From contig MGLY01000011.1 in assembly GCA_001794935.1 (NCBI GenBank), forward strand, positions 1 through 8,867: DNA of 8,867 nucleotides. The letters run 5' to 3'. Position 1 is the first letter of the stretch. Every line of letters begins with the position of its first letter. Source of the DNA: Chlamydiae bacterium RIFCSPHIGHO2_12_FULL_49_9 (lineage in GTDB: Bacteria > Chlamydiota > Chlamydiia > Chlamydiales > SM23-39). Positions 1 to 5,894 of this stretch are shown here, piece after piece. The notes under the pieces are model-generated. The model was not told the DNA's origin and ran no database searches. It saw only the letters and a list, made by a program, of their open reading frames with translations. A program made the translations under genes and the position numbers.

Positions 1-378
1 GTAGTGGAGTTTCGGCCCCACTTTGTCCCATCCAAAGAGCAAAATGCCCAAAAACCCCGCTTCCAAAAAAAAGGCAAAGACTCCCTCTGCGGCGAGCGCG
101 CTCCCAAAGACGTCTCCGACAAAGCGGCTGTATCTCGACCAGTTTGTGCCGAAGGCAAAGGTCTGCACGAGCCCCGTTGCAACGCCCAATGCAAATGTCA
201 GAGCAAAGATTTTGATCCAAAAGTGGGTCATCTCCTTGTACTTCAATTTTCCCGTCTTCAGATACATCCCCTCCATCACGACTAAAATGAGTCCAAGCCC
301 GATGCTAATCGGCGGATAGAGGTAGTGAAAGCAGGTGTTTAGAGCAAACTGAAATCTAGAAAGAGTCAACACGTCCAT
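1..378 (-). CDS. cydA: Cytochrome bd ubiquinol oxidase subunit I (5' part, 126 codons)
   Basis: The gene encodes the haem-bearing subunit of the cytochrome bd quinol oxidase, an inner-membrane enzyme that reduces oxygen to water with electrons from quinol. Only the first 126 residues lie in the window; the gene runs off the left edge. The visible protein aligns closely with E. coli CydA: an N-terminal LSRFQFALN, then CFHYLYPPISIGLG, where the histidine at about residue 18 matches the haem ligand His19. It continues with ALGVATGLVQTFAFGTNW and AAEGVFAFFLEAGFLG, which carries the conserved membrane glutamates matching E. coli Glu99 and Glu107. The ATG at 378-376 is the only sensible start, because a stop lies in frame five codons upstream; a weak GAG ribosome-binding match is at 387-385. 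It is divergent from dacA. cydB would be expected next, outside the window. Confidence 0.95.
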   Translation of the reverse strand, partial: MDVLTLSRFQFALNTCFHYLYPPISIGLGLILVVMEGMYLKTGKLKYKEMTHFWIKIFALTFALGVATGLVQTFAFGTNWSRYSRFVGDVFGSALAAEGVFAFFLEAGFLGILLFGWDKVGPKLHY

Positions 379-401
379 GGCATGCTCAATTTAAACCATC
401 A

Positions 402-431
402 CTTATCCAGCAAAAAATCTTTTAAAGTCAA
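402..431 (-). promoter_or_regulatory. Possible sigma-70-type promoter for cydA
   Basis: Read on the minus strand there is a -35-like TTGACT (431-426) and, after 18 bases, a -10-like GATAAG (407-402). The -35 box is good but the -10 box matches only four of six positions. If used, transcription would start near 395, giving a leader of under 20 bases before the cydA ATG at 378. This is inferred from sequence alone. Confidence 0.3.
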
Positions 432-446
432 TCGAGCAAAATAGAA

Positions 447-568
447 AAAATAACAGGCAGGATAGAAAAGGGATCTCATCCTGCCCTTGGGACAGGGGCC
501 CTAAAAATGTTTCATTTTTGGGGGCTGTGGATCCTGTATCGGCGCCTCGCCGATCCTGTTTTTATTTT
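447..568. repeat. Nested palindromic cluster in the divergent intergenic region
   Basis: Three hairpins follow each other. The first has an 8-base-pair perfect stem (456-463 with 478-485). The second has about 11 pairs with one G-U (499-509 with 513-523, loop TTT), extended by ACAG 492-495 with CTGT 525-528. The third has a 7-base-pair perfect stem with a CCT loop (538-544 with 548-554). ATCCTG occurs at 478, 531 and 553, and its complement CAGGAT occurs at 458, so that one segment can pair in three mutually exclusive ways. The ends mirror each other: AAAATAA then CAGGAT on the left, the complement on the right, with a 4- versus 3-base difference between them. This fits a small palindromic mobile repeat or a structured leader; which one is not decidable here. 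Confidence 0.6.
538..568 (+). terminator. Intrinsic-terminator-like hairpin with T tract
   Basis: A perfect 7-base-pair GC-rich stem with a CCT loop (538-554) is followed by CCTG and then TTTTTATTTT (559-568). Its orientation would stop rightward transcription. It sits between two divergent genes, where no terminator is needed for either, and it lies upstream of the likely dacA promoter. It may block read-through from within the palindromic cluster, act as an attenuator for a longer transcript, or simply be part of a repeat element. The four-base gap between stem and T tract makes it less than ideal. Confidence 0.5.
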
Positions 569-581
569 CATCTCTCTCATG

Positions 582-610
582 TTGCCAGCAACTCCTAAAA
601 GTTTTAGAAT
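582..610 (+). promoter_or_regulatory. Likely sigma-70-type promoter of the dacA operon
   Basis: TTGCCA (582-587) and TAGAAT (605-610) are separated by exactly 17 bases; each box matches five of six consensus positions. Transcription would begin near 617, giving a leader of about 70 bases before the dacA ATG at 686. A symmetrical sequence, CTAAAAGTTTTAG (595-607), covers the spacer and the -10 box and would suit an operator for a repressor. The promoter is called from sequence only. Confidence 0.6.
595..607. promoter_or_regulatory. Dyad overlapping the dacA -10 box (possible operator)
   Basis: CTAAAA (595-600) and TTTTAG (602-607) are inverted around one G at 601. An outer CTCC (592-595) and GGAG (611-614) add loose symmetry. 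The one-base centre rules out a normal RNA hairpin of this core, so a protein-binding DNA site is more likely if it is functional at all. A chance AT-rich dyad is possible. Confidence 0.3.
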
Positions 611-685
611 GGAGGAGATAGTCAATGTCGCTATTTACTCATGCCTGTTGATTTTAAAGTAGTTGCGCTTTTCTAGAGGAAAGAG

Positions 686-1483
686 ATGAGCTTCTTCCAC
701 GCACTCACCCCATTCATTGAAGTCATGATCATCGCGATCATGCTCAACTACTTACTCTCATTTTTTTGGAATACCAAGTCGATGGATCTCGTTTTGGGGT
801 TTTTTGCCTTTTTATTCATCCTGGCCGCCTCCAGCTGGCTCAATCTGCCCGTTTTGCACAAGATTATGGTGTTGATTGGCAACGTCGCGGCGATTGCAGT
901 GATCATCATCTTCCAGCCCGAGCTGAGGGTTGCCCTCTCGAAGCTGAGTCTCAAAAGCCGAAGGTATCGGGAAGTGACTGAGTTTGATAAATTTCTGGAT
1001 CAACTCGCGGGCTCCGTCTACAAAATGTCTGAAAGGAAAATCGGCGCGCTGATCGCCGTTGAGAATGAAGACTCTTTGGAAGAATATGCCCAAAAAGCGG
1101 TCATGCTCAATGCTGAGTTCTCCCCCGAGCTCCTGGAGACCGTTTTTGCGCCCACGACTCCCCTCCACGATGGCGCAATCATCTTGAGAGACAAAGAGAT
1201 TTTGGCAGCGGCCGTCATCTTGCCGCTGGCAGAAGACGCATCGCAGCTCGCCAAATCGATGGGGACGCGCCATCGAGCGGGCCTCGGCCTTAGCCATATG
1301 ACAGATGCCCTTGTGATAGTTATTTCGGAAGAGACGGGCAAAGTCTCGATCGCAAGAGAAGGGATTATGACAAGGGGGGTAAAAGTCGATCGCTTCAAAG
1401 GGATCATTCGAAGCATCTTCAATCCGCCTCCCCGCATGAGCGTTTCGACAAAATTCAACTTGCTGGAGTGGCTTAAAACGTGA
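686..1483 (+). CDS. dacA: Membrane diadenylate cyclase (c-di-AMP synthase), CdaA/DacA family
   Basis: The enzyme joins two ATP molecules into cyclic di-AMP at the cytoplasmic face of the inner membrane. The 265-residue length is typical of CdaA. Three hydrophobic helices lie at about residues 11-29, 34-51 and 58-76, followed by the linker FQPELR (76-81) and the DAC catalytic domain from about 98 to 245. The two catalytic signatures are intact: DGA at 162-164 within PLHDGAIIL, and RHR at 195-197 within GTRHRAGLG. The ATG at 686 is preceded by a clear ribosome-binding site, AGAGGA (675-680), at five bases. Its stop overlaps the GTG start of ybbR by four bases, the usual cdaA-cdaR partnership. 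Unlike Firmicutes, no glmM follows. Chlamydia trachomatis is known to make c-di-AMP with the homologous protein. Confidence 0.95.
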   Translation: MSFFHALTPFIEVMIIAIMLNYLLSFFWNTKSMDLVLGFFAFLFILAASSWLNLPVLHKIMVLIGNVAAIAVIIIFQPELRVALSKLSLKSRRYREVTEFDKFLDQLAGSVYKMSERKIGALIAVENEDSLEEYAQKAVMLNAEFSPELLETVFAPTTPLHDGAIILRDKEILAAAVILPLAEDASQLAKSMGTRHRAGLGLSHMTDALVIVISEETGKVSIAREGIMTRGVKVDRFKGIIRSIFNPPPRMSVSTKFNLLEWLKT

Positions 1484-2721
1484 AAACTCTCCTCCTTCGA
1501 TTCTTTATTGAAAATTGGCAGCGCAAGCTCATCTCTCTTATTCTCGCCATGATCCTCTGGATGGTGATCAACTACTCGATGACATCGACGAAATCGGTGC
1601 ACAACATCCCTGTAAGAGTGACCAATCTCTCTCCGGAAAAAACAATTGAAGGGATGCAGGAAAACGGCCTTCTCGGAAAAAAGATCACCCTCGTTTTGAC
1701 CGGCAACAAATCGGCGCTCGACGATCTCTCCGGCAAAGATTTGGAAGTCGTGATCGACGCCTCTGGAAGACCCGCCCAGTGGATCGCCTCTATATCCAAG
1801 AAAAATCTCGTCTCCTTAAGCCCCGAGTTTGACCTCAACAAAATCGCTCGCGTGGCCGACGCTGAGATGATCATCAAGCAGAGCAAAAAAGTCACAGAAA
1901 AGATCCCCGTCCTCATCACTCAGCCGATTGGCGAGGCGCCAAAAGGGTATCAGTTTCTCGACGTGTGGCCCTATCAGCTCTATCTGACAGTCAATGGCCC
2001 TGAGGAGGCTGTCAAAAAGCTAAAGACCCGCGGGCTCAAGCTCACCTTTAACCTCAATGACATCACAGGCGCTGAACTCGATGCGCTCCAGAGTGTGAAA
2101 AATCGCCAAAGCGACGAGATCAGCTTCTTTGTCCCCAACTCCTGGAAAAGGATCTCTCTGCCGCAACTCTCTGAAACACCCCTTGAAATCGACGATCCTC
2201 AGGCCAAAGCGCTCCGCATCGACTTTTCCCGCCAAGATCTTTTGCCGATTGGATTTTCCCTGCCGGTGAGTGTCTTCTTTCCCCCCAAATACAGCAACAC
2301 ATTAAATCCTGACACTTACACCCTTGCATCAAATGAGTTCATCGTGAAGAAAAACGGGATTAAAATGATCGCCCCTCCTCTCTATGCCCAAGGGGTCAGC
2401 CGCCTCTTTCTGGAGACCGTCAAAGACATGATCCAGGTCGTTGTTGTCGCGTGCCCCAAATCTGAAAGAGAGTCTCTCTTTTGGAACGCGCAGTTTGTCT
2501 ATCCGCATAAGCTCGAGGATCGCTATGTCGCTAAAGTTCTCTCTGAATGCAATGATGAAATAGCAGACATCCAGCCAAGACTCAGAGAAGACTATTTGAG
2601 GAACCGCTTCCGCAGGTACATGAACCGGTTTCGCCTTTATACGCCAAATCACAAAAAGCTCTCCCTCAAAATTGAGCTTCAGGCAAACTCGATCTCCGTA
2701 AATCCGCAAAATTACCCCTGA
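1480..2721 (+). CDS. ybbR: YbbR-domain membrane protein, probable DacA regulator (CdaR-like)
   Basis: This is the likely partner of DacA. In Firmicutes the YbbR/CdaR protein binds the cyclase at the membrane and tunes its activity. The start is GTG at 1480, overlapping the dacA stop by four bases, with GGAG at 1465-1468 rather far upstream, so coupled translation is likely. Residues about 13-33 form one membrane helix after a short basic N-terminus; the rest should lie outside the cytoplasm. Two YbbR-like beta-rich repeats can be seen: about 36-130, starting at VHNIPVRV, and about 138-245, starting at TEKIPVLI. The second includes the typical VNGPEEAVKKL segment. The last 160 or so residues, with basic RNRFRRYMNRFRLY near the end, match no domain I recognise and may be lineage-specific. 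The family is firm; the regulatory role is inferred from gene pairing. Confidence 0.85.
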   Translation: MKTLLLRFFIENWQRKLISLILAMILWMVINYSMTSTKSVHNIPVRVTNLSPEKTIEGMQENGLLGKKITLVLTGNKSALDDLSGKDLEVVIDASGRPAQWIASISKKNLVSLSPEFDLNKIARVADAEMIIKQSKKVTEKIPVLITQPIGEAPKGYQFLDVWPYQLYLTVNGPEEAVKKLKTRGLKLTFNLNDITGAELDALQSVKNRQSDEISFFVPNSWKRISLPQLSETPLEIDDPQAKALRIDFSRQDLLPIGFSLPVSVFFPPKYSNTLNPDTYTLASNEFIVKKNGIKMIAPPLYAQGVSRLFLETVKDMIQVVVVACPKSERESLFWNAQFVYPHKLEDRYVAKVLSECNDEIADIQPRLREDYLRNRFRRYMNRFRLYTPNHKKLSLKIELQANSISVNPQNYP

Positions 2722-3965
2722 TGAAGACCGTTCTTTTAAAATCTCGGGCCGCTTCTGCAGGAGGTCTCGAGAAGCACGCCGAGAGAATCGCTCACGCGCT
2801 CCTTGAAAGAGGAGACGAGGTGACCCTCCTCACAACAGGCGAGGCGAGCGCTATTAACAAGGGCGGTAAAAAGGTGACAATATGCGCTAGCGAGGCAAAG
2901 CCAGATCAAAGCGAAGCGGTTCGAGTGAGTGGGGCCAATAGTAGAACTATTGGCCCCCGAGAGAGAATTGATATGGCGCAGCCGCAGCAAGCAGATTGTC
3001 ACCTTTTTACCGCCCTTGTTAATAACCCACTTCTCTCTATCATCTCCACCTACACCTCTCCCTGGCCCTCTTTTTTAAAGATGGAACAGTTCGACAGGTT
3101 CACTCAAAACTATCTCAAGAAAAATAAAGCCGATCTCGTCATCGGGATGGATAGAACCCGAGAGCAAACCCACATTCGCGCGGGCAACGGCGTCCATGCG
3201 GCCTATCTAAAAAGCCGCATTGCGTGCGAAGGAAAATTCAAATATTTTCTCTGCCAGATCAATCCGATGCATAGAAAAATCCTCGAGATCGAAAAAGAGG
3301 CCTTTGAAAATCCAAAACTCAAAAAGATCATCGCCAACTCTCACATGGTCAAACGGGAAATCCTCGAGCACTACAAAGTTGAACCCTCAAAAATTGAAGT
3401 AATCCATAACGGCGTCGAGTGGCATGAGATGGCGTCAGATTTTGCACATTGGGAAGAAAAAAGAGATCGTTTTCACTTTCTTTTCATCGGCAATGGCTAT
3501 ATGAGAAAAGGACTCGACTCTCTTTTAGAAGCTCTTCCTCGCTTATCTTGTAAAGACGCTTTTCTCTCCGTCGTCGGCAAGGATAAAAACATCGATTTTT
3601 ATCGAAAAAAAGTAAAACAGCTCGGCCTTGAAAACCGGGTGGAATTTTTTGGGCCTCAAAAAGAGATCCTCCCCTTTTACAAAAAAGCCGACGCCCTCGT
3701 GATCCCCTCTTTTTACGACCCGTTTGCCAATGTCACAGTGGAGGCGCTCGCGATGGGGCTTTTCGTCGTCTCCTCAAAAACAAATGGGGGCTCTGAAGCG
3801 CTCACCAAAACAAACGGCGTTGTCGTCAAAGACTCTTTAATAGATGCTCTTGAAACCGCTCTAAAAAAACCCAAAACTAAAGAGAGAGCCTCTCAGATTA
3901 GAGAGAGCGTCAAACATCTCGATTTTTCTAATCAAATGCGCCTCTTTTTGGAGGCCTGTGAGTAA
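2721..3965 (+). CDS. GT4-family glycosyltransferase, WaaG/RfaG-like, carrying an in-frame palindromic insertion
   Basis: The protein probably adds a hexose to the lipopolysaccharide inner core at the cytoplasmic face of the inner membrane. It has the two-Rossmann GT-B layout: a donor/acceptor loop AGGLEKHAERIA (13-24), RAGNGVHAAYL (153-163) as in WaaG, HNGVEW (229-234), the linker LFIGNGYMRKG (254-264) and SFYDPFANVTVEALAMG (330-346). In this last motif the usual Glu-X7-Glu reads Asp333-X7-Glu341. The start ATG overlaps the ybbR stop by one base (TGATG), with no visible ribosome-binding site. Residues 45-101 are encoded by a palindromic element (2852-3024). Without them the protein is 357 residues, close to the 374 of E. 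coli WaaG, and the flanks align with WaaG without gaps. I recall no gene between ybbR and htrB in C. trachomatis. Donor sugar and acceptor cannot be read from the sequence. Confidence 0.85.
   Translation: MKTVLLKSRAASAGGLEKHAERIAHALLERGDEVTLLTTGEASAINKGGKKVTICASEAKPDQSEAVRVSGANSRTIGPRERIDMAQPQQADCHLFTALVNNPLLSIISTYTSPWPSFLKMEQFDRFTQNYLKKNKADLVIGMDRTREQTHIRAGNGVHAAYLKSRIACEGKFKYFLCQINPMHRKILEIEKEAFENPKLKKIIANSHMVKREILEHYKVEPSKIEVIHNGVEWHEMASDFAHWEEKRDRFHFLFIGNGYMRKGLDSLLEALPRLSCKDAFLSVVGKDKNIDFYRKKVKQLGLENRVEFFGPQKEILPFYKKADALVIPSFYDPFANVTVEALAMGLFVVSSKTNGGSEALTKTNGVVVKDSLIDALETALKKPKTKERASQIRESVKHLDFSNQMRLFLEACE
2852..3024. mobile_element. In-frame palindromic element (MITE-like or RPE-like) inside the glycosyltransferase gene
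   Basis: The ends are a perfect 30-base inverted repeat (2852-2881 and 2995-3024), each beginning with TA. The centre is a second perfect 12-base-pair stem, 2931-2942 with 2946-2957, with an AGA loop. The arms between are only partly complementary (49 versus 37 bases). If TA is the duplicated target, the element is 169 bases and the net gain 171 bases, exactly 57 codons. It has no stop codon in the gene's frame. Excision would leave GCT-AAC and rejoin EASA to NPLL, where the protein then aligns with WaaG. No transposase is present, so any movement would need one supplied elsewhere. The palindrome is directly seen; mobility is inferred. Confidence 0.8.
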
Positions 3966-5208
3966 AGAGAATCTCGCCTACTGGCTGATCCGAATGGCGA
4001 GCTTTCCTTTCCAGTGGATGAGCTACCCCGCTATTCGAAAAATGGGCCGTTTTGTCGGCCGGTGTCTTTTTTATTCTATGAGAGTCTATCGAAAAAGAAC
4101 GCTGAGCAATCTTGCGCTTGCAAGCTCTCTCAACTTAAGCCCCAAAGAAATCAAGCGGGTAGCCATCGCCTCTTTCCAAAATTTGGCGATCAACTGTCTT
4201 GAATATCCGAAACTGATGCGGGAAAAGGACTGGAAGCGAAAAATTTTTTGCGAAAACCCCGAAGTTGCAGACGAGCTTCATAAACGGGGCCAGGGACTTA
4301 TTTTTTTCTGCGGCCACCAGGCGAATTGGGAAGTTCTTTTCTTGGAGGGAACTTCCCGTATGAAAGGAATTGCCATCGGCAAACCGATCAAAAATAAAAA
4401 GCTCTACAACTGGATCGTCTCCATTCGCGAAAAAAACGGCGGGACCATCACCCCTCCGAGAAATGCCATTAAAGAGGGATTCCGCGCTTTGAAAAAGGGT
4501 TCTTTCATGGGGATCGTCGGCGATCAAGGGATGCCAGACAGCGGCTACTCATTTCCCTTTTTAGGAAGGCGCGCCTGGACCTCTACCGCGCCAGCTCTCT
4601 TGTCTTATCGAACCAATTGCCCAATCCTATTTGCTGAAACAAAAAGGACCCAAACAGGATACAAAATCCGCTATTCCGATCCGATTTGGCCTAACCTCAA
4701 TGAGCCGATTGAAAAAGAGACAGTGCGCCTGATGGACCTCATACTCACCCTTCTTCAAGAGAGCATCCGCTCTTCTCCCGGAGAATGGCTCTGGCAGCAC
4801 AACCGCTGGAAGCAGCACACACCCCAAATCGTCTATAAGAGATTTCGACAAGATTCCATCCTGATCATCCTTCCGAAAGAAAGACCTGACCTCCTCCCCC
4901 ACCTAAAAACCTTTCGAGAGATTTATCCATTGGGCTTTCTCTTTTTGCTGGCTCCTATAGAGCTTAAAAATCAGCCCCTTTTCGATGCAGACGAGATCAT
5001 TTACTATGAGCATCCGAAAAAAGGGACGCTTTTGGAAGACTTTCGCTTTAAGCTCGTATTCGATTTTACAGAAAGCCCGAAAGTGCGCTCCCACTACGAG
5101 CGCTTGAGCGCCTTTGAGACGATCCATCTCAAGGCAGAATCTCCTCACAATCTCTCTGAAACTTTAAAAAGGTCTCTCTGCAGACCGGGAACTCTGTGGC
5201 ATGCCTAA
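3958..5208 (+). CDS. htrB: Lipid A acyltransferase, LpxL/HtrB family, with C-terminal extension
   Basis: The protein should transfer a secondary acyl chain to lipid A at the inner membrane. The catalytic motif His-X4-Glu is intact as H120 to E125 in FFCGHQANWEVLF. Other family marks are VGDQGMPDSG (187-196), LGRRAWTSTAPALL (202-215) and the late WLWQHNRWK (278-286). A hydrophobic N-terminal anchor covers about residues 8-40. The start is GTG at 3958, eight bases before the end of the glycosyltransferase gene, with GGAGG at 3950-3954; an in-frame ATG at 3994 would cut into the anchor. Family members are usually near 300 residues, whereas this one has 416. Residues about 298-416 form an extra region beginning DSILIILPKERP that looks like an alpha/beta fold I cannot name. 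Its position next to ybbR matches htrB (CT010) as I recall it in C. trachomatis. Confidence 0.87.
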   Translation: MSKENLAYWLIRMASFPFQWMSYPAIRKMGRFVGRCLFYSMRVYRKRTLSNLALASSLNLSPKEIKRVAIASFQNLAINCLEYPKLMREKDWKRKIFCENPEVADELHKRGQGLIFFCGHQANWEVLFLEGTSRMKGIAIGKPIKNKKLYNWIVSIREKNGGTITPPRNAIKEGFRALKKGSFMGIVGDQGMPDSGYSFPFLGRRAWTSTAPALLSYRTNCPILFAETKRTQTGYKIRYSDPIWPNLNEPIEKETVRLMDLILTLLQESIRSSPGEWLWQHNRWKQHTPQIVYKRFRQDSILIILPKERPDLLPHLKTFREIYPLGFLFLLAPIELKNQPLFDADEIIYYEHPKKGTLLEDFRFKLVFDFTESPKVRSHYERLSAFETIHLKAESPHNLSETLKRSLCRPGTLWHA

Positions 5209-5890
5209 AGAGCGCTTTTTTATCGACACTTCCCTCATCGAAAATGAGACCGTTTCTCTCGAAGGAACCGAGTTTCACCACTTTGCCCACGTAATGAAGA
5301 TGAAAAAAGGAGATGAGGTAGATCTCATCAATGGCAAAGGGGCCCTTTCAAAGGCGGTTGTCCTCTCAGTAGACAGACAAAGAGCTTCCTTAAAAATCCT
5401 TTCGACCTCTTTAACTCTCCTCTTCCCTCCCCGCTTTATTCTCGCCATTCCCCTTATGCGCCCCTCAAAGCTCGAGTGGGTCCTTGAAAAAGGAACCGAG
5501 CTCGGCGCCGACGCTTTTTGGCTCTATGAGGCAGAAGGCTCTGAAAAGACAAGCCTTTCTGAAAATCAAAAAGAGAGATTCAAAACGATCGCTATTTCTG
5601 CAGTCAAACAGTGCGGCAGGCTCGATCTGCCTCCGATTGATATCTACAAAAACCTCGATGAGATCCTCTCTCAAAAGGCTCACTTTTTCTTTGGCGATAC
5701 AAGAGAGGCTCCTTTACTGAAAGAAGTGGACAAAGAAGGCCCTCTTGTCTTCATCACAGGCCCAGAGAAAGGGTTTTCTCAAAAAGAGCTCGCCCTTTTA
5801 TCTAAAAAAGCAAAAGGAGTGCGGCTTCACCAAAATATTCTTCGCGCGGAAACGGCGCCAATTGCAGCAATTACACTTTTAACGAGATAA
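5201..5890 (+). CDS. rsmE: 16S rRNA (uracil1498-N3)-methyltransferase RsmE
   Basis: RsmE methylates N3 of U1498 in 16S rRNA, using S-adenosylmethionine, on the assembled small subunit. The N-terminal PUA-like part (about 1-70) contains EGTEFHHFAHVMKMKKGDEV, the family's usual signature. The SPOUT methyltransferase part (about 75-229) shows RPSKLEWVLEKGTELGA (87-103), AVKQCGR (134-140), ITGPEKGFSQKEL (185-197) and the knot motif ILRAETAPIAAITLL (213-227), where most members have ILRTETA. The 229 residues are slightly shorter than the usual 240-250. The ATG at 5201 lies eight bases inside the end of the acyltransferase gene, so translation is probably coupled; the ribosome-binding site is weak. 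Confidence 0.93.
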   Translation: MPKERFFIDTSLIENETVSLEGTEFHHFAHVMKMKKGDEVDLINGKGALSKAVVLSVDRQRASLKILSTSLTLLFPPRFILAIPLMRPSKLEWVLEKGTELGADAFWLYEAEGSEKTSLSENQKERFKTIAISAVKQCGRLDLPPIDIYKNLDEILSQKAHFFFGDTREAPLLKEVDKEGPLVFITGPEKGFSQKELALLSKKAKGVRLHQNILRAETAPIAAITLLTR

Positions 5891-5894
5891 TTTC

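Noticed and set aside
4..319. Two plus-strand open frames at the left edge
   Set aside because: They are antisense to cydA, which matches the E. coli protein closely on the minus strand; their peptides have no family features.
609..662. Short open frame of 17 codons (MEEIVNVAIYSCLLILK) in the dacA leader
   Set aside because: It has no ribosome-binding site, its ATG overlaps the proposed -10 box so it would precede the transcription start, and nothing in it looks like an attenuator peptide.
617..685. c-di-AMP riboswitch (ydaO type) in front of dacA
   Set aside because: The leader after the proposed start is only about 70 bases and shows none of the long conserved structure of that class.
2736..3002. 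Minus-strand open frame across the palindromic element as a separate gene
   Set aside because: It is antisense to a well-supported glycosyltransferase, and its openness within the element is explained by the palindrome.
2852..3024. Intein or group II intron as the explanation for the extra 57 codons
   Set aside because: It is far too short, lacks intein splice motifs and intron domains, and the flanks show a TA-bounded inverted repeat instead.
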